Origin: JAZQQB01 sp045628865
GTDB lineage: Bacteria; Bacillota; Clostridia; Lachnospirales; Lachnospiraceae
Length of the DNA: 64,000 bases
Direction of reading: 5' to 3'
Assembly (NCBI GenBank): GCA_045628865.1
Contig: JAZQQB010000064.1
Span: forward strand, 1 to 64,000
The notes under the pieces are model-generated. The model saw nothing but the letters and a program-made list of their open reading frames with translations, ran no database searches and was not told where the DNA came from. Positions 1-7,485 of the stretch are shown here, one piece after another (the stretch's first letter is position 1; every line of letters begins with the position of its first letter). The position numbers and the translations under genes are program-made.

Positions 1-3
1 GAA

Positions 4-78
4 GTGAAATAGTGTCCCTCAGATACTGTACCAGTGTCTTAACAAACAGTGGTACTGCATCTGAAGGACACTATTTCA
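4..78. repeat. Long imperfect palindrome, REP-like
   Basis: The outer arms GTGAAATAGTGTCC and GGACACTATTTCAC are perfect complements. Inner blocks TCAGAT/ATCTGA and TGTACCA/TGGTACT continue the pairing with a few mismatches around a short loop. On the minus strand it follows the cheY stop, but it has no U-tract, so it is not a standard intrinsic terminator. Preceded on the minus strand by GGGGAC, it resembles REP/MITE-type palindromes; that identity is inference. Confidence 0.55.
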
Positions 79-104
79 CGTCCCCATTGTCTTTTTTGGA
101 TTCA

Positions 105-464
105 TTAACCAACGACTTTTTTAACGGCTTCTAATACACGGTCTGCCTGAAATGGCTTAACAATAAAGTCTTTTGCTCCAGCCTGAATGGCTTCAATAAC
201 CATTGCCTGCTGACCCATAGCAGAACACATAATAACCTTCGCACCTGGATCATTTGCTTTAATAGCCTTCAAAGCCTGGATACCGTCCATTTCTGGCATA
301 GTAATATCGAGAAGAACGAGGTCTGGCTTAACTTCACTGTATTTATCTACGGCAAGTTTTCCATTTTCAGCCTCTGCTGCAATCTCATAACCATTCTTGG
401 TTAAAATATCCTTAATCATCATACGCATAAAAGCTGCATCATCCACGATTAGTATTTTTGCCAT
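105..464 (-). CDS. cheY: CheY-like single-domain response regulator
   Basis: 119 residues, one receiver domain and no output domain, the usual CheY length. The acidic pair is Asp8/Asp9, the phosphoacceptor is Asp53 in LLDITMPEMDG, the switch Ser81 sits in MCSAMGQ, and the conserved Lys103 is in VKPF. Family role: it takes phosphate from a histidine kinase (CheA for chemotaxis) and acts by protein contact, typically at the flagellar switch. The sequence is of the TM0700/CheY type common in motile Clostridia. No other chemotaxis gene is in view, so an orphan stress or c-di-GMP role is possible. A promoter lies about 100 bases upstream and a GGDEF cyclase gene precedes it on the same strand. Confidence 0.92.
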   Translation of the reverse strand: MAKILIVDDAAFMRMMIKDILTKNGYEIAAEAENGKLAVDKYSEVKPDLVLLDITMPEMDGIQALKAIKANDPGAKVIMCSAMGQQAMVIEAIQAGAKDFIVKPFQADRVLEAVKKVVG

Positions 465-557
465 GTTAATTCCTCCATACGCTTTTGTTTTTTCTATTAG
501 CCGTATTTTCGGCTCTCACCCATAATCAAAAAATATTATTAATTCCTTATGCATATT

Positions 558-586
558 ATTGTACTATTTTTTTATCCTATTGTCCA
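558..586 (-). promoter_or_regulatory. Probable sigma-A promoter of cheY
   Basis: On the minus strand TGGACA (581-586), 17-nt spacer, TACAAT (558-563), about 95 nt upstream of the cheY start, in very A/T-rich DNA. This suggests cheY is transcribed separately from the cyclase gene upstream. Confidence 0.55.
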
Positions 587-647
587 ACATATTTTTTAAA
601 ATTTTTTAAATTTTTTTATTTTATCTGTAAATTCAAGCAAAATAGGT

Positions 648-1967
648 CTATTTAATCACACGTAACGCATAATGATCTCTGCCATTCTTCTTCACGTCAT
701 ACAGTGCTTGATCTGCGGCAGAAAATATGGTTTCATAATCTGTTCCATTTTCAGGCTCAAATACCATTCCAATGCTACAGCTCATCTGAAGATTGATTCC
801 TTCCACTGCAAAAGGTTCTCTCACAGCCTTATTGACCTTCACCACCTTTTCAATGGCTTCATCCCTGCTATCAGCTTCTAAAAACACCATAAATTCATCT
901 CCACCAATACGCCCGACAAGATCATCCTGTGCAAAATTCTTTTTAATCTGCTTGGCAATATACTGGATCACCGCATCTCCTGCCAGATGTCCTAAAGAAT
1001 CATTAATACGTTTAAATTTATCTGCATCGATCACCAAAAGTGCTCTAAATGCCTTTGATGCTTTCTGTGAAAGTTTCTCCTTCACTTGCTTTTCCATGGC
1101 ATTCTTATTCAAAAGACCAGTCATGAAATCAACATTGGCTTTTTTAGACAAAGCCTCTCGTTCCTTCACCTCTTTTGTAATATTTTTAAAGCTTCCAACA
1201 ATTTTAAAAACTTTTCCATCTCCAGAGGCAAAGCTTGCCAGATATGCCCTATACCAATTTACTTTTTTAGGTTTAGCATCAGCGAAACGAAATTCATAAA
1301 TCTTTTTCTGAGGATTTTTTAAAAGCTCCTTTAATTGTGAAATGCTGTCTTCCCAATCCTCTTCATAAACAAGCGTCTTCATCAATTCATCCTTCATGAA
1401 ATTCGAAAAAAGCTTTTCCTGCTCCCCAAGTCCTGGGTAATGAAAGATTGCGGAATCTGTATCAAAATCATACTCAAAGGTGATTTCATCTGTCGCCTCC
1501 TGTAAAAGCTTATAGCGCTGCGTTTCCAAATACAGCTCTTCATTTCTTGCCTGAAGCTGTTGCTGAACAGCGACTCTGTCAGACACATCTGTCAAAACAC
1601 CATAAAAAACCGGTTCATCATCCTGTTCTAAGATTTTTCTTCCCCGATACTCCATGTACTTTGTTTCATTCATAAGTCCTCTGACACGGAAGGAAACTTC
1701 CACATGATCCATAAATTCCAGCTGTGTATTGATCAAATCCTTCACCGCCATTCTATCTGCTTTAAAGATCAGAACATCAAAATTGTTAAAATAATGGTCT
1801 CTGAATACCTGTTCCTCACAGCCAAACATAGAAAGAAGTCCTTCCGAAACTTGCAGAATCTTGCCTGTTTTGGCATGATGAACCAGTACACCTCCTGGTA
1901 TACTGTCCATCAATGTATTTAGTTTTCGTTGTAAGATTTCTATTTCCTTTTCTGCTTCAGCCCTCAT
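648..1967 (-). CDS. PAS-containing diguanylate cyclase (GGDEF)
   Basis: 439 residues. An N-terminal coiled segment leads into a PAS-like domain (about 15-135, ending in VLTDVSDR) and a second PAS/PAC-like region (about 150-270). The GGDEF domain covers about 275-436, with intact RIGGDEF at about 353-359, so cyclic-di-GMP synthesis from two GTP is expected. The allosteric RxxD inhibition site five residues before GGDEF is absent (AQDD there), so product inhibition is probably weak. There is no signal peptide or membrane segment, so it is cytosolic. GAGG lies 5 nt before the ATG. No EAL or HD-GYP partner is in the window. The degenerate GGDEF of the regulator at 53337 may be relevant. Confidence 0.9.
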   Translation of the reverse strand: MRAEAEKEIEILQRKLNTLMDSIPGGVLVHHAKTGKILQVSEGLLSMFGCEEQVFRDHYFNNFDVLIFKADRMAVKDLINTQLEFMDHVEVSFRVRGLMNETKYMEYRGRKILEQDDEPVFYGVLTDVSDRVAVQQQLQARNEELYLETQRYKLLQEATDEITFEYDFDTDSAIFHYPGLGEQEKLFSNFMKDELMKTLVYEEDWEDSISQLKELLKNPQKKIYEFRFADAKPKKVNWYRAYLASFASGDGKVFKIVGSFKNITKEVKEREALSKKANVDFMTGLLNKNAMEKQVKEKLSQKASKAFRALLVIDADKFKRINDSLGHLAGDAVIQYIAKQIKKNFAQDDLVGRIGGDEFMVFLEADSRDEAIEKVVKVNKAVREPFAVEGINLQMSCSIGMVFEPENGTDYETIFSAADQALYDVKKNGRDHYALRVIK

Positions 1968-2047
1968 AACTGCCTCTTTTCAACCAAAATCATTTAGTGA
2001 GCACACCACATAAGTATTTTTGAAAAAATACGCATAGCTCTGAATAA

Positions 2048-5000
2048 TTACCTTTTTTTAAAGTAGTACTCAATTTCAGATTTTCCCTCTAAGGAAACAT
2101 ACTGACCATACATGGAAACATTACAGCATAATACCCTGCACTTTGTCGGAAATAATAATTCATATCCCATATCTGATGCAAGCCCTGGCATTCTCTCACT
2201 ATTCTCTCCAAAGGAAATATATTTTGCGGAGGCACCGACTTTTAAAACCTCCTGATCCGTCTTTCCCCTGGCAATCAGTTTTTCGCTCTTTAAGAAGTCA
2301 AAGAACACATAGTTCTTTTCACGGTTCACAAAACGTGGCTCTTTCACATTCTCACGAAGGATCAGTTTTCCCTGTGGAGTATAAAAATGCACTGCTCCCG
2401 TCTTTTTCTCTACTCTGACTAAAATTTTATCTGTGAGAATTTCTGCTGCATCCTTTGTTTCACGACATTTCCAGGTAAATGGTACTGCTTTTATTTCTTT
2501 TTCCAACTTCATTGTATCAATTGTCTGTCCTGCTGCAAAGCGAATTCGTATCATATCTTGCGACAATGGTTCAATACGAAGAATACCACCTGCTCCTGTC
2601 AGATCCCAATATGCCTTTGTTTTGGTAATCCACTTAATGGAATGATCGATCCTTCCATGTCCAACAGGTCGCAAAATACTTGAATCAGGCATTTCTCCAT
2701 ATTCCGTAATCTCTTCTGGCTCTTGATACTCCTTTGCACCTTTTTTTGCCATGTAATATGGCAGGTTAGAGGCCTGCCTGGCCGGTTTTGCCACTGCAGC
2801 AGCAGCTCGAGGTTTCTCTCCTCTTAGCCCTGCATTATGCAAACTGCTTCCAGTACTAGCAGTCTTGCTTCTTTCAAGACCAGTTGATGACTCCCCAACT
2901 TTTGTCGTATCCTGAATGATCTGTTCCGGTTTGATGGTGATGCGTTTCGGTCCAATCTGGTTTCTTTCACGCATTGCCACGTCACCCTCTTTGGATCTTC
3001 TTTTGATGATCTCATCATTGGTCAGCTCTGGTCCCTTGGCATATACCACTCTTTTTTGTGGCGCATTCTTTGCAACAATCTCCACATTACTATTATCTGT
3101 CACAGGGGCTTTGATCAGATCTGATAATTCACCACAATATAATACCGAAAGCTCATGTAATGCTCTGGTTGCTGCCACATACAAAAGCTTCACCAGTCCA
3201 TCCTCTTTCGGATAAAGTTTCGTATTCACGTTATATAAAACAACCGCATCAAATTCAAGGCCCTTGGTAAACTCTACCGGAAGCACCATGACACCATTGC
3301 CAAACTCTGTAGTTTCTAAATTAGAATCCAAAAGTTTGATATGAGCAGAAACCTGCTTTGAGACAAATTCTGCTTCCTCCTCATTTCGACAAATAACAGC
3401 TATGGTTTCATGTCCATCCTTCTGAAATTTTTTGATTTCTGCGATTGTCTTTACGATCAATTCCTGATCATCCTGGCAGGAATAAGTTGAAACCGGATTT
3501 CCATGACGTAAAATTGGCTCTACCGGATAAATCTTAAAGTGTCCATGCTTTAGAATATCCGTGGCATAATTTGATATCTCCACCGTGTTTCGATAGCTTT
3601 TTCGCAAAAGTCCAAAATAATCAAATTCATCCGGAAGCATCAAAGCCTTTAATTCTTCCCAGTCATTTAACCCATATCCGGCATAAATATTCTGACTTAC
3701 ATCCCCCATAATGGTATAGGTACATTTACTCAAACAATACTTTAATGAGCTGTAAACCATCATGCCAAAGTCCTGCGCCTCATCAATGACCACATGACCT
3801 GCTTCTCGAATCACTTCCGTTTCTTTGATCCTTTTATACAAATATGCAAGTGCCGCAAGATCATACACATCAAAGGAATCTGTAGGATAATCCATAAAAT
3901 AGGCTTCTTTCATCGGCTGATGACTTAATTTTAGATTCTGCTGTTCCAAAAAGGCTTGATACAATTCAAAAATAGAACCCTTCCATTCTCTTTTTCCAAA
4001 ATAGGTTTCATAAAAGCGTTTCAAAGCCTTTTTTTCATCTAGAGAATAGGAATAGTATTTCCCCGTGATCTCATTTTCAAGCTTTGCCATTAAATGCTCT
4101 GTCAGCTTTGTGATCTTATCCGGCATAGACAAATGTATGTTGTTCGTAATAATATTTTCAATCTGCTCTTTACTTAGTAACAGGGTTTTCGTCTTTTCTG
4201 TTACTACATCATTTCGTTTGATGTAATCCCACTCATACTTTTTGCAAAAATCTTCCAGATCCCGAAACCAGGAAAGACTTCCCTTGATGCAGGCTCTTTT
4301 ATCTGATTTGTCCACACTTTTGATAGAATATTTGTGTACATCCCAATCCTCATATAAAAGACGTATAAAAAGCTGTTCCATGGTCATCTGCTTAATGCCA
4401 TACACATCAAGATCCGGCAAAACTCCTGTGATATAGTTTAACAGGATTCTGTTGCTTCCAATGATATAGAAATCCTCTGGTGCAAATTCCAATTCATAAT
4501 TGTACAAAATATAGGAAATTCGATGCATGGCAACTGTGGTCTTTCCGCTTCCTGCCACTCCCTGCACCAATACATTATGCTGCGGTTTTTTACGAATGAT
4601 TTCATTCTGTTCCTGCTGAATGGTCGCAATGATTTCTCCTAAAACTGCTCTCTTACTCTTGGCCAGATACTTTGTCAAAAGGTCATCATTAGCCACCACA
4701 TCTGAATCATAAAAATCCTTTAACTGATCAGCTTCTATTTCATAGGTTCTTTTTCGTTTTAGATCGATCTTAAAGCTTCCCTCTCCCTTTACAGAATAAG
4801 TACATGGTCCAACATTGTGATCATAATATACTGTTGCGATTGGCGCTCTCCAGTCTATTACCTCTGGTTCTGATGGATTATCTGCAATAACAGACCTGCC
4901 AATATAATAGACCTCATCCTTTCCAATAGTTTCATCCTGAAAATCAATTCTTCCAAAATAAGGTCTTCTTCTTGCTCTTTCAGCTCTGTTTAATTCCTTG

Positions 5001-5209
5001 TTTACTTCCTTGAAACGGGCATCTGTATTGTTCCACAATGCTTGTGTTTCTCTGTCCTCTTCATCGAAATCCTCTAACATAGCATGCAATTCATCTGCCA
5101 ATGCTTTCACATTTTGTTTCGTTTGAAGAAGCTTTTTTTCTGCAATCCCAATGGTTTTTTCTAACCACTTTTCTTCCTCTTGTCTTGTAATACCTGGTAA
5201 TTGATTCAT
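2048..5209 (-). CDS. HelD-like UvrD/Rep superfamily 1 helicase with C-terminal GH31-N-like domain
   Basis: Likely 1053 residues. The frame is open 13 codons further upstream, but AAGGAAGGG lies 9 nt before the ATG at 5209, which I choose. Residues 1 to ~725 are a HelD-type helicase: N-terminal coiled coil, Walker A GVAGSGKTT (about 217-225), motif II VVIDEAQDFG, motif IV-like LRKSYRN and C-terminal VAATRAL. HelD proteins use ATP to remove stalled RNA polymerase from DNA. After a Ser/Lys/Ala-rich linker, residues ~843-1053 look unrelated to helicases. Phrases such as ILRIEPLSQDMIRIRF, ILVRVEKKTGAVHFYTPQG and SDMGYELLFP match the N-terminal beta-sandwich of GH31 alpha-glucosidases. The catalytic barrel is absent. 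The fusion is in one uninterrupted frame. Confidence 0.85.
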   Translation of the reverse strand: MNQLPGITRQEEEKWLEKTIGIAEKKLLQTKQNVKALADELHAMLEDFDEEDRETQALWNNTDARFKEVNKELNRAERARRRPYFGRIDFQDETIGKDEVYYIGRSVIADNPSEPEVIDWRAPIATVYYDHNVGPCTYSVKGEGSFKIDLKRKRTYEIEADQLKDFYDSDVVANDDLLTKYLAKSKRAVLGEIIATIQQEQNEIIRKKPQHNVLVQGVAGSGKTTVAMHRISYILYNYELEFAPEDFYIIGSNRILLNYITGVLPDLDVYGIKQMTMEQLFIRLLYEDWDVHKYSIKSVDKSDKRACIKGSLSWFRDLEDFCKKYEWDYIKRNDVVTEKTKTLLLSKEQIENIITNNIHLSMPDKITKLTEHLMAKLENEITGKYYSYSLDEKKALKRFYETYFGKREWKGSIFELYQAFLEQQNLKLSHQPMKEAYFMDYPTDSFDVYDLAALAYLYKRIKETEVIREAGHVVIDEAQDFGMMVYSSLKYCLSKCTYTIMGDVSQNIYAGYGLNDWEELKALMLPDEFDYFGLLRKSYRNTVEISNYATDILKHGHFKIYPVEPILRHGNPVSTYSCQDDQELIVKTIAEIKKFQKDGHETIAVICRNEEEAEFVSKQVSAHIKLLDSNLETTEFGNGVMVLPVEFTKGLEFDAVVLYNVNTKLYPKEDGLVKLLYVAATRALHELSVLYCGELSDLIKAPVTDNSNVEIVAKNAPQKRVVYAKGPELTNDEIIKRRSKEGDVAMRERNQIGPKRITIKPEQIIQDTTKVGESSTGLERSKTASTGSSLHNAGLRGEKPRAAAAVAKPARQASNLPYYMAKKGAKEYQEPEEITEYGEMPDSSILRPVGHGRIDHSIKWITKTKAYWDLTGAGGILRIEPLSQDMIRIRFAAGQTIDTMKLEKEIKAVPFTWKCRETKDAAEILTDKILVRVEKKTGAVHFYTPQGKLILRENVKEPRFVNREKNYVFFDFLKSEKLIARGKTDQEVLKVGASAKYISFGENSERMPGLASDMGYELLFPTKCRVLCCNVSMYGQYVSLEGKSEIEYYFKKR

Positions 5210-5255
5210 GTTTGAAAACCCTTCCTTTGTATTGTTTGAAGTTCTCATCCCATTT

Positions 5256-5291
5256 CGTATATGGCGCCTATATACGACCGTCTAACGTATA
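5256..5291. promoter_or_regulatory. Three evenly spaced CGTATA half-sites upstream of the HelD-like gene
   Basis: CGTATA (5256-5261), 9 nt, TATACG (5271-5276), 9 nt, CGTATA (5286-5291). This gives alternating orientation at an exact 15-bp period, with the first pair centred on GGCGCC. It lies 47-82 nt upstream of the chosen start of the helicase gene and looks like an operator for a dimeric regulator. The regulator is unknown. Confidence 0.5.
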
Positions 5292-5345
5292 CTCAGTAAC
5301 AATACTGAACTGCTATTGATATTATCATTATTTTGTAAAAAAGAG

Positions 5346-5424
5346 TAGACTTGTAATTCATTTTCATATATAATGGATAATGAAGTTTGCCCATAGGAGA
5401 GTTTCTCCTATGGGCAATTTTTTT
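5346..5424 (+). promoter_or_regulatory. Plus-strand promoter followed at once by a terminator hairpin
   Basis: TAGACT (5346-5351), 17 nt, TATAAT (5369-5374). A 12-bp stem follows (GCCCATAGGAGA 5389-5400 with TCTCCTATGGGC 5404-5415), then AATTTTTTT. If used, it yields a transcript of only about 45 nt, convergent with the end of the methyltransferase gene. The hairpin may instead serve only that gene, although on the minus strand it lacks a U-tract. Confidence 0.4.
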
Positions 5425-5432
5425 ATCCTTAT

Positions 5433-6830
5433 TTACTTAACGAGTAAACAAACCGTTTCTATTCCGCTTGTTCCCGGGAACATATCTACTGCAGTAATTC
5501 TTTCCGGCTTATATCCAGCCTCTAACAGATCTACCATATCTCTTGCAAGAGAAGTTGGTTTGCATGAAATATAAACAATTCTTTTTACTCCATATGCGAT
5601 AATTTTTTGTAACGCCTTTGGATGAATACCATCTCTAGGTGGGTCTAAGATGATATAATCCGGCTTTTCTTCAATGGTATCTAAAACCTTTAATACATCT
5701 CCTGCAATAAACTCACAATTTGTAAGATTGTTACGCTTTGCATTTTCTTTGGCTGCTTCCACAGCTTCCTCAACAATCTCAACACCAATCACTTTTTTAC
5801 AAACCGGCGCCATCAACTGTGCGATAGTTCCTGTTCCGGAGTATAGGTCAAATACAGTACTGCCACCATCAACATCACTGATATCGCCAAGATACTCTCT
5901 TGCAGTTTCATACAATACTTCTGCACCTAAGCTGTTTGTTTGGAAAAATGAAAATGTGGAGATCTGAAACCACAATCCCAAAAGTTCTTCCATAAAATAT
6001 TCTTTTCCATATAACACATTGGTCTTATCACTCTGTACGATATCAGCCAAGGAATCGTTCTCAATATGAAGGATACCTGCAAACTTTCCTTTCATAGGAA
6101 GCGCTAATAAAAGATCCTTCCACTCTGTCAGATCTAACTCCATCTGTGTTGTAGTCACAAGGGCAACTAACATCTCACCTGTTTTAGCGGCACGTCTGAC
6201 AAGTAAATGTCTTAATACGCCTTCATGACGCATCTTATGTAAGTATGGAATCTGCTTTTTGGTAAAATAATCTAATGTTGCCTGTAATACCAGTCGATAA
6301 TCCTCATCAACAATCTGGCATTCTGATACATTTACGATATCATAAAAGCTTCCCCTTTTATGCATTCCAAGAGCTAATGGACCGTCCTTAAAGCTGTCTC
6401 CAAATGAAAATTCCATTTTATTACGATAGCCAAACTGCACTGGGCTCTTCTTAATTCCTTCAAAAACAGAATCTATATCGATTCCTTTTGCACTAAGGGC
6501 AGGTGTTAATAATCTTTTTACCTGACCTTCCTTGATCTTAACCTGCTCCTTATAAGGAAGCTGCTGATAAGTACATCCTCCACACTCTGCAAAATGAGGG
6601 CAGAATGGTTTCACCTCTGTTGGTGCTTTACAAAGTACCTCTTCAAGTCTACCTTCTGCTTTACCTTTTCTATTCTTATTTACAAAAAAGGATACCTTCT
6701 GTCCAGGAATCGCATTCTTTACAACTGCTTTCTCACCTTCTTCGGTAACCACAATTCCCTTATTGGGAAAATCTATTCTATCAACATATCCTTCGTAATG
6801 ATTTCCTTTTTTCAAATCTATTTCCTCCAT
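5433..6830 (-). CDS. rlmD: 23S rRNA (uracil-C5) methyltransferase, RlmD/RlmCD type
   Basis: 465 residues, typical length. An N-terminal TRAM RNA-binding domain (about 1-60) is followed by a 4Fe-4S motif CPHFAECGGC plus the distal Cys in SECQI, as in RumA. The SAM-binding methyltransferase fold has DLYSGTGTI, DPPRDG and the catalytic cysteine in VYISCKP. The family transfers methyl from SAM to C5 of a uridine in 23S rRNA (U747 and/or U1939 in Firmicutes). Which site is used cannot be decided from sequence. GGAGG precedes the ATG at 6830. A ~175-nt upstream region (6831-7005) has a perfect 10-bp hairpin. Confidence 0.9.
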   Translation of the reverse strand: MEEIDLKKGNHYEGYVDRIDFPNKGIVVTEEGEKAVVKNAIPGQKVSFFVNKNRKGKAEGRLEEVLCKAPTEVKPFCPHFAECGGCTYQQLPYKEQVKIKEGQVKRLLTPALSAKGIDIDSVFEGIKKSPVQFGYRNKMEFSFGDSFKDGPLALGMHKRGSFYDIVNVSECQIVDEDYRLVLQATLDYFTKKQIPYLHKMRHEGVLRHLLVRRAAKTGEMLVALVTTTQMELDLTEWKDLLLALPMKGKFAGILHIENDSLADIVQSDKTNVLYGKEYFMEELLGLWFQISTFSFFQTNSLGAEVLYETAREYLGDISDVDGGSTVFDLYSGTGTIAQLMAPVCKKVIGVEIVEEAVEAAKENAKRNNLTNCEFIAGDVLKVLDTIEEKPDYIILDPPRDGIHPKALQKIIAYGVKRIVYISCKPTSLARDMVDLLEAGYKPERITAVDMFPGTSGIETVCLLVK

Positions 6831-6953
6831 GTACTGTTGTCTATCAGCTTACGCAAAAATACTCTTAAGAGCATACCATACCTTTGCAAAACTTTCCAGC
6901 GAAATCACATCCTTCGCGAAGCTTTATTGTAGTAGGGTTACAGTACAGTGGTA

Positions 6954-6978
6954 GGCCAAAACACTTGCTGTTTTGGCC
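6954..6978. repeat. Perfect 10-bp hairpin in the rlmD upstream region
   Basis: GGCCAAAACA (6954-6963), 5-nt loop, TGTTTTGGCC (6969-6978). There is no U-tract. It lies in a 175-nt stretch with further short inverted motifs (TTCGCGAA at 6913-6920). I see no coding sequence here. Confidence 0.45.
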
Positions 6979-7005
6979 GTAAGAACATGAATCTCCTCAA
7001 ATAAA

Positions 7006-7031
7006 ATGCCGGGATACAAATATCCCGGCAT
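7006..7031 (-). terminator. Intrinsic terminator of the acidic-tail membrane protein gene
   Basis: An 11-bp stem, ATGCCGGGATA (7006-7016) with TATCCCGGCAT (7021-7031), is followed on the minus strand by TTTATTT. It lies 9 nt past the stop. Confidence 0.85.
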
Positions 7032-7039
7032 CAGTAGAA

Positions 7040-7354
7040 TTAAAATTCTACATCATCTTCAAAATCTTCATCTTCGAATTCGTCTTCAAACTCGTCATCA
7101 AAATCATCCTCAAAATCTTCCAGATAATCAGGTGAGAAATAACGATACAAACCATAAGCAAGGATTGCAACAATCAAGATCACGCCAACAACTGCTAAAA
7201 TCCAAAGCCATGTTTTCTTTTTCTCTTCCTTCTCTTCTTCTAACTTCAGTAGCTTACGAAGCTTCGCATTGGAAATCTTATCGAGATTTAAGGAATCCTT
7301 TAATTCTTCAAGTTTATCCAAGCCCAATTCTTTTACATTATCAAACTTGCTCAT
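7040..7354 (-). CDS. Small membrane protein with acidic tail, unknown function
   Basis: 104 residues from the ATG at 7354; upstream AGAAAGGGTGG supports this start over an ATG 11 codons earlier. Residues 1-48 are charged and helical (LEELKDSL, KLEEEKEEKKK). Residues ~49-68 form one membrane segment (TWLWILAVVGVILIVAIL). The rest is a nearly pure Asp/Glu/Phe tail. Topology by the positive-inside rule puts the Lys-rich N-terminus in the cytosol and the acidic tail outside. I do not recognise the family. It stands alone between terminators, downstream of pcrA. Confidence 0.75.
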   Translation of the reverse strand: MSKFDNVKELGLDKLEELKDSLNLDKISNAKLRKLLKLEEEKEEKKKTWLWILAVVGVILIVAILAYGLYRYFSPDYLEDFEDDFDDEFEDEFEDEDFEDDVEF

Positions 7355-7485
7355 GAAACCACCCTTTCTCACGAAAAATAAAGTCACTAATATAATACCA
7401 CAAACAAAGCGTTTTTACTACACTTTCATATGTCATTTTTGTACATTTTTCGACGAAAAAACGTATTTATTATTTTCCACTTCCA

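Noticed and set aside
793..1299. 168-codon plus-strand frame opposite the cyclase
   Set aside because: Antisense shadow; no ribosome site, and the minus-strand protein has clear PAS/GGDEF domains.
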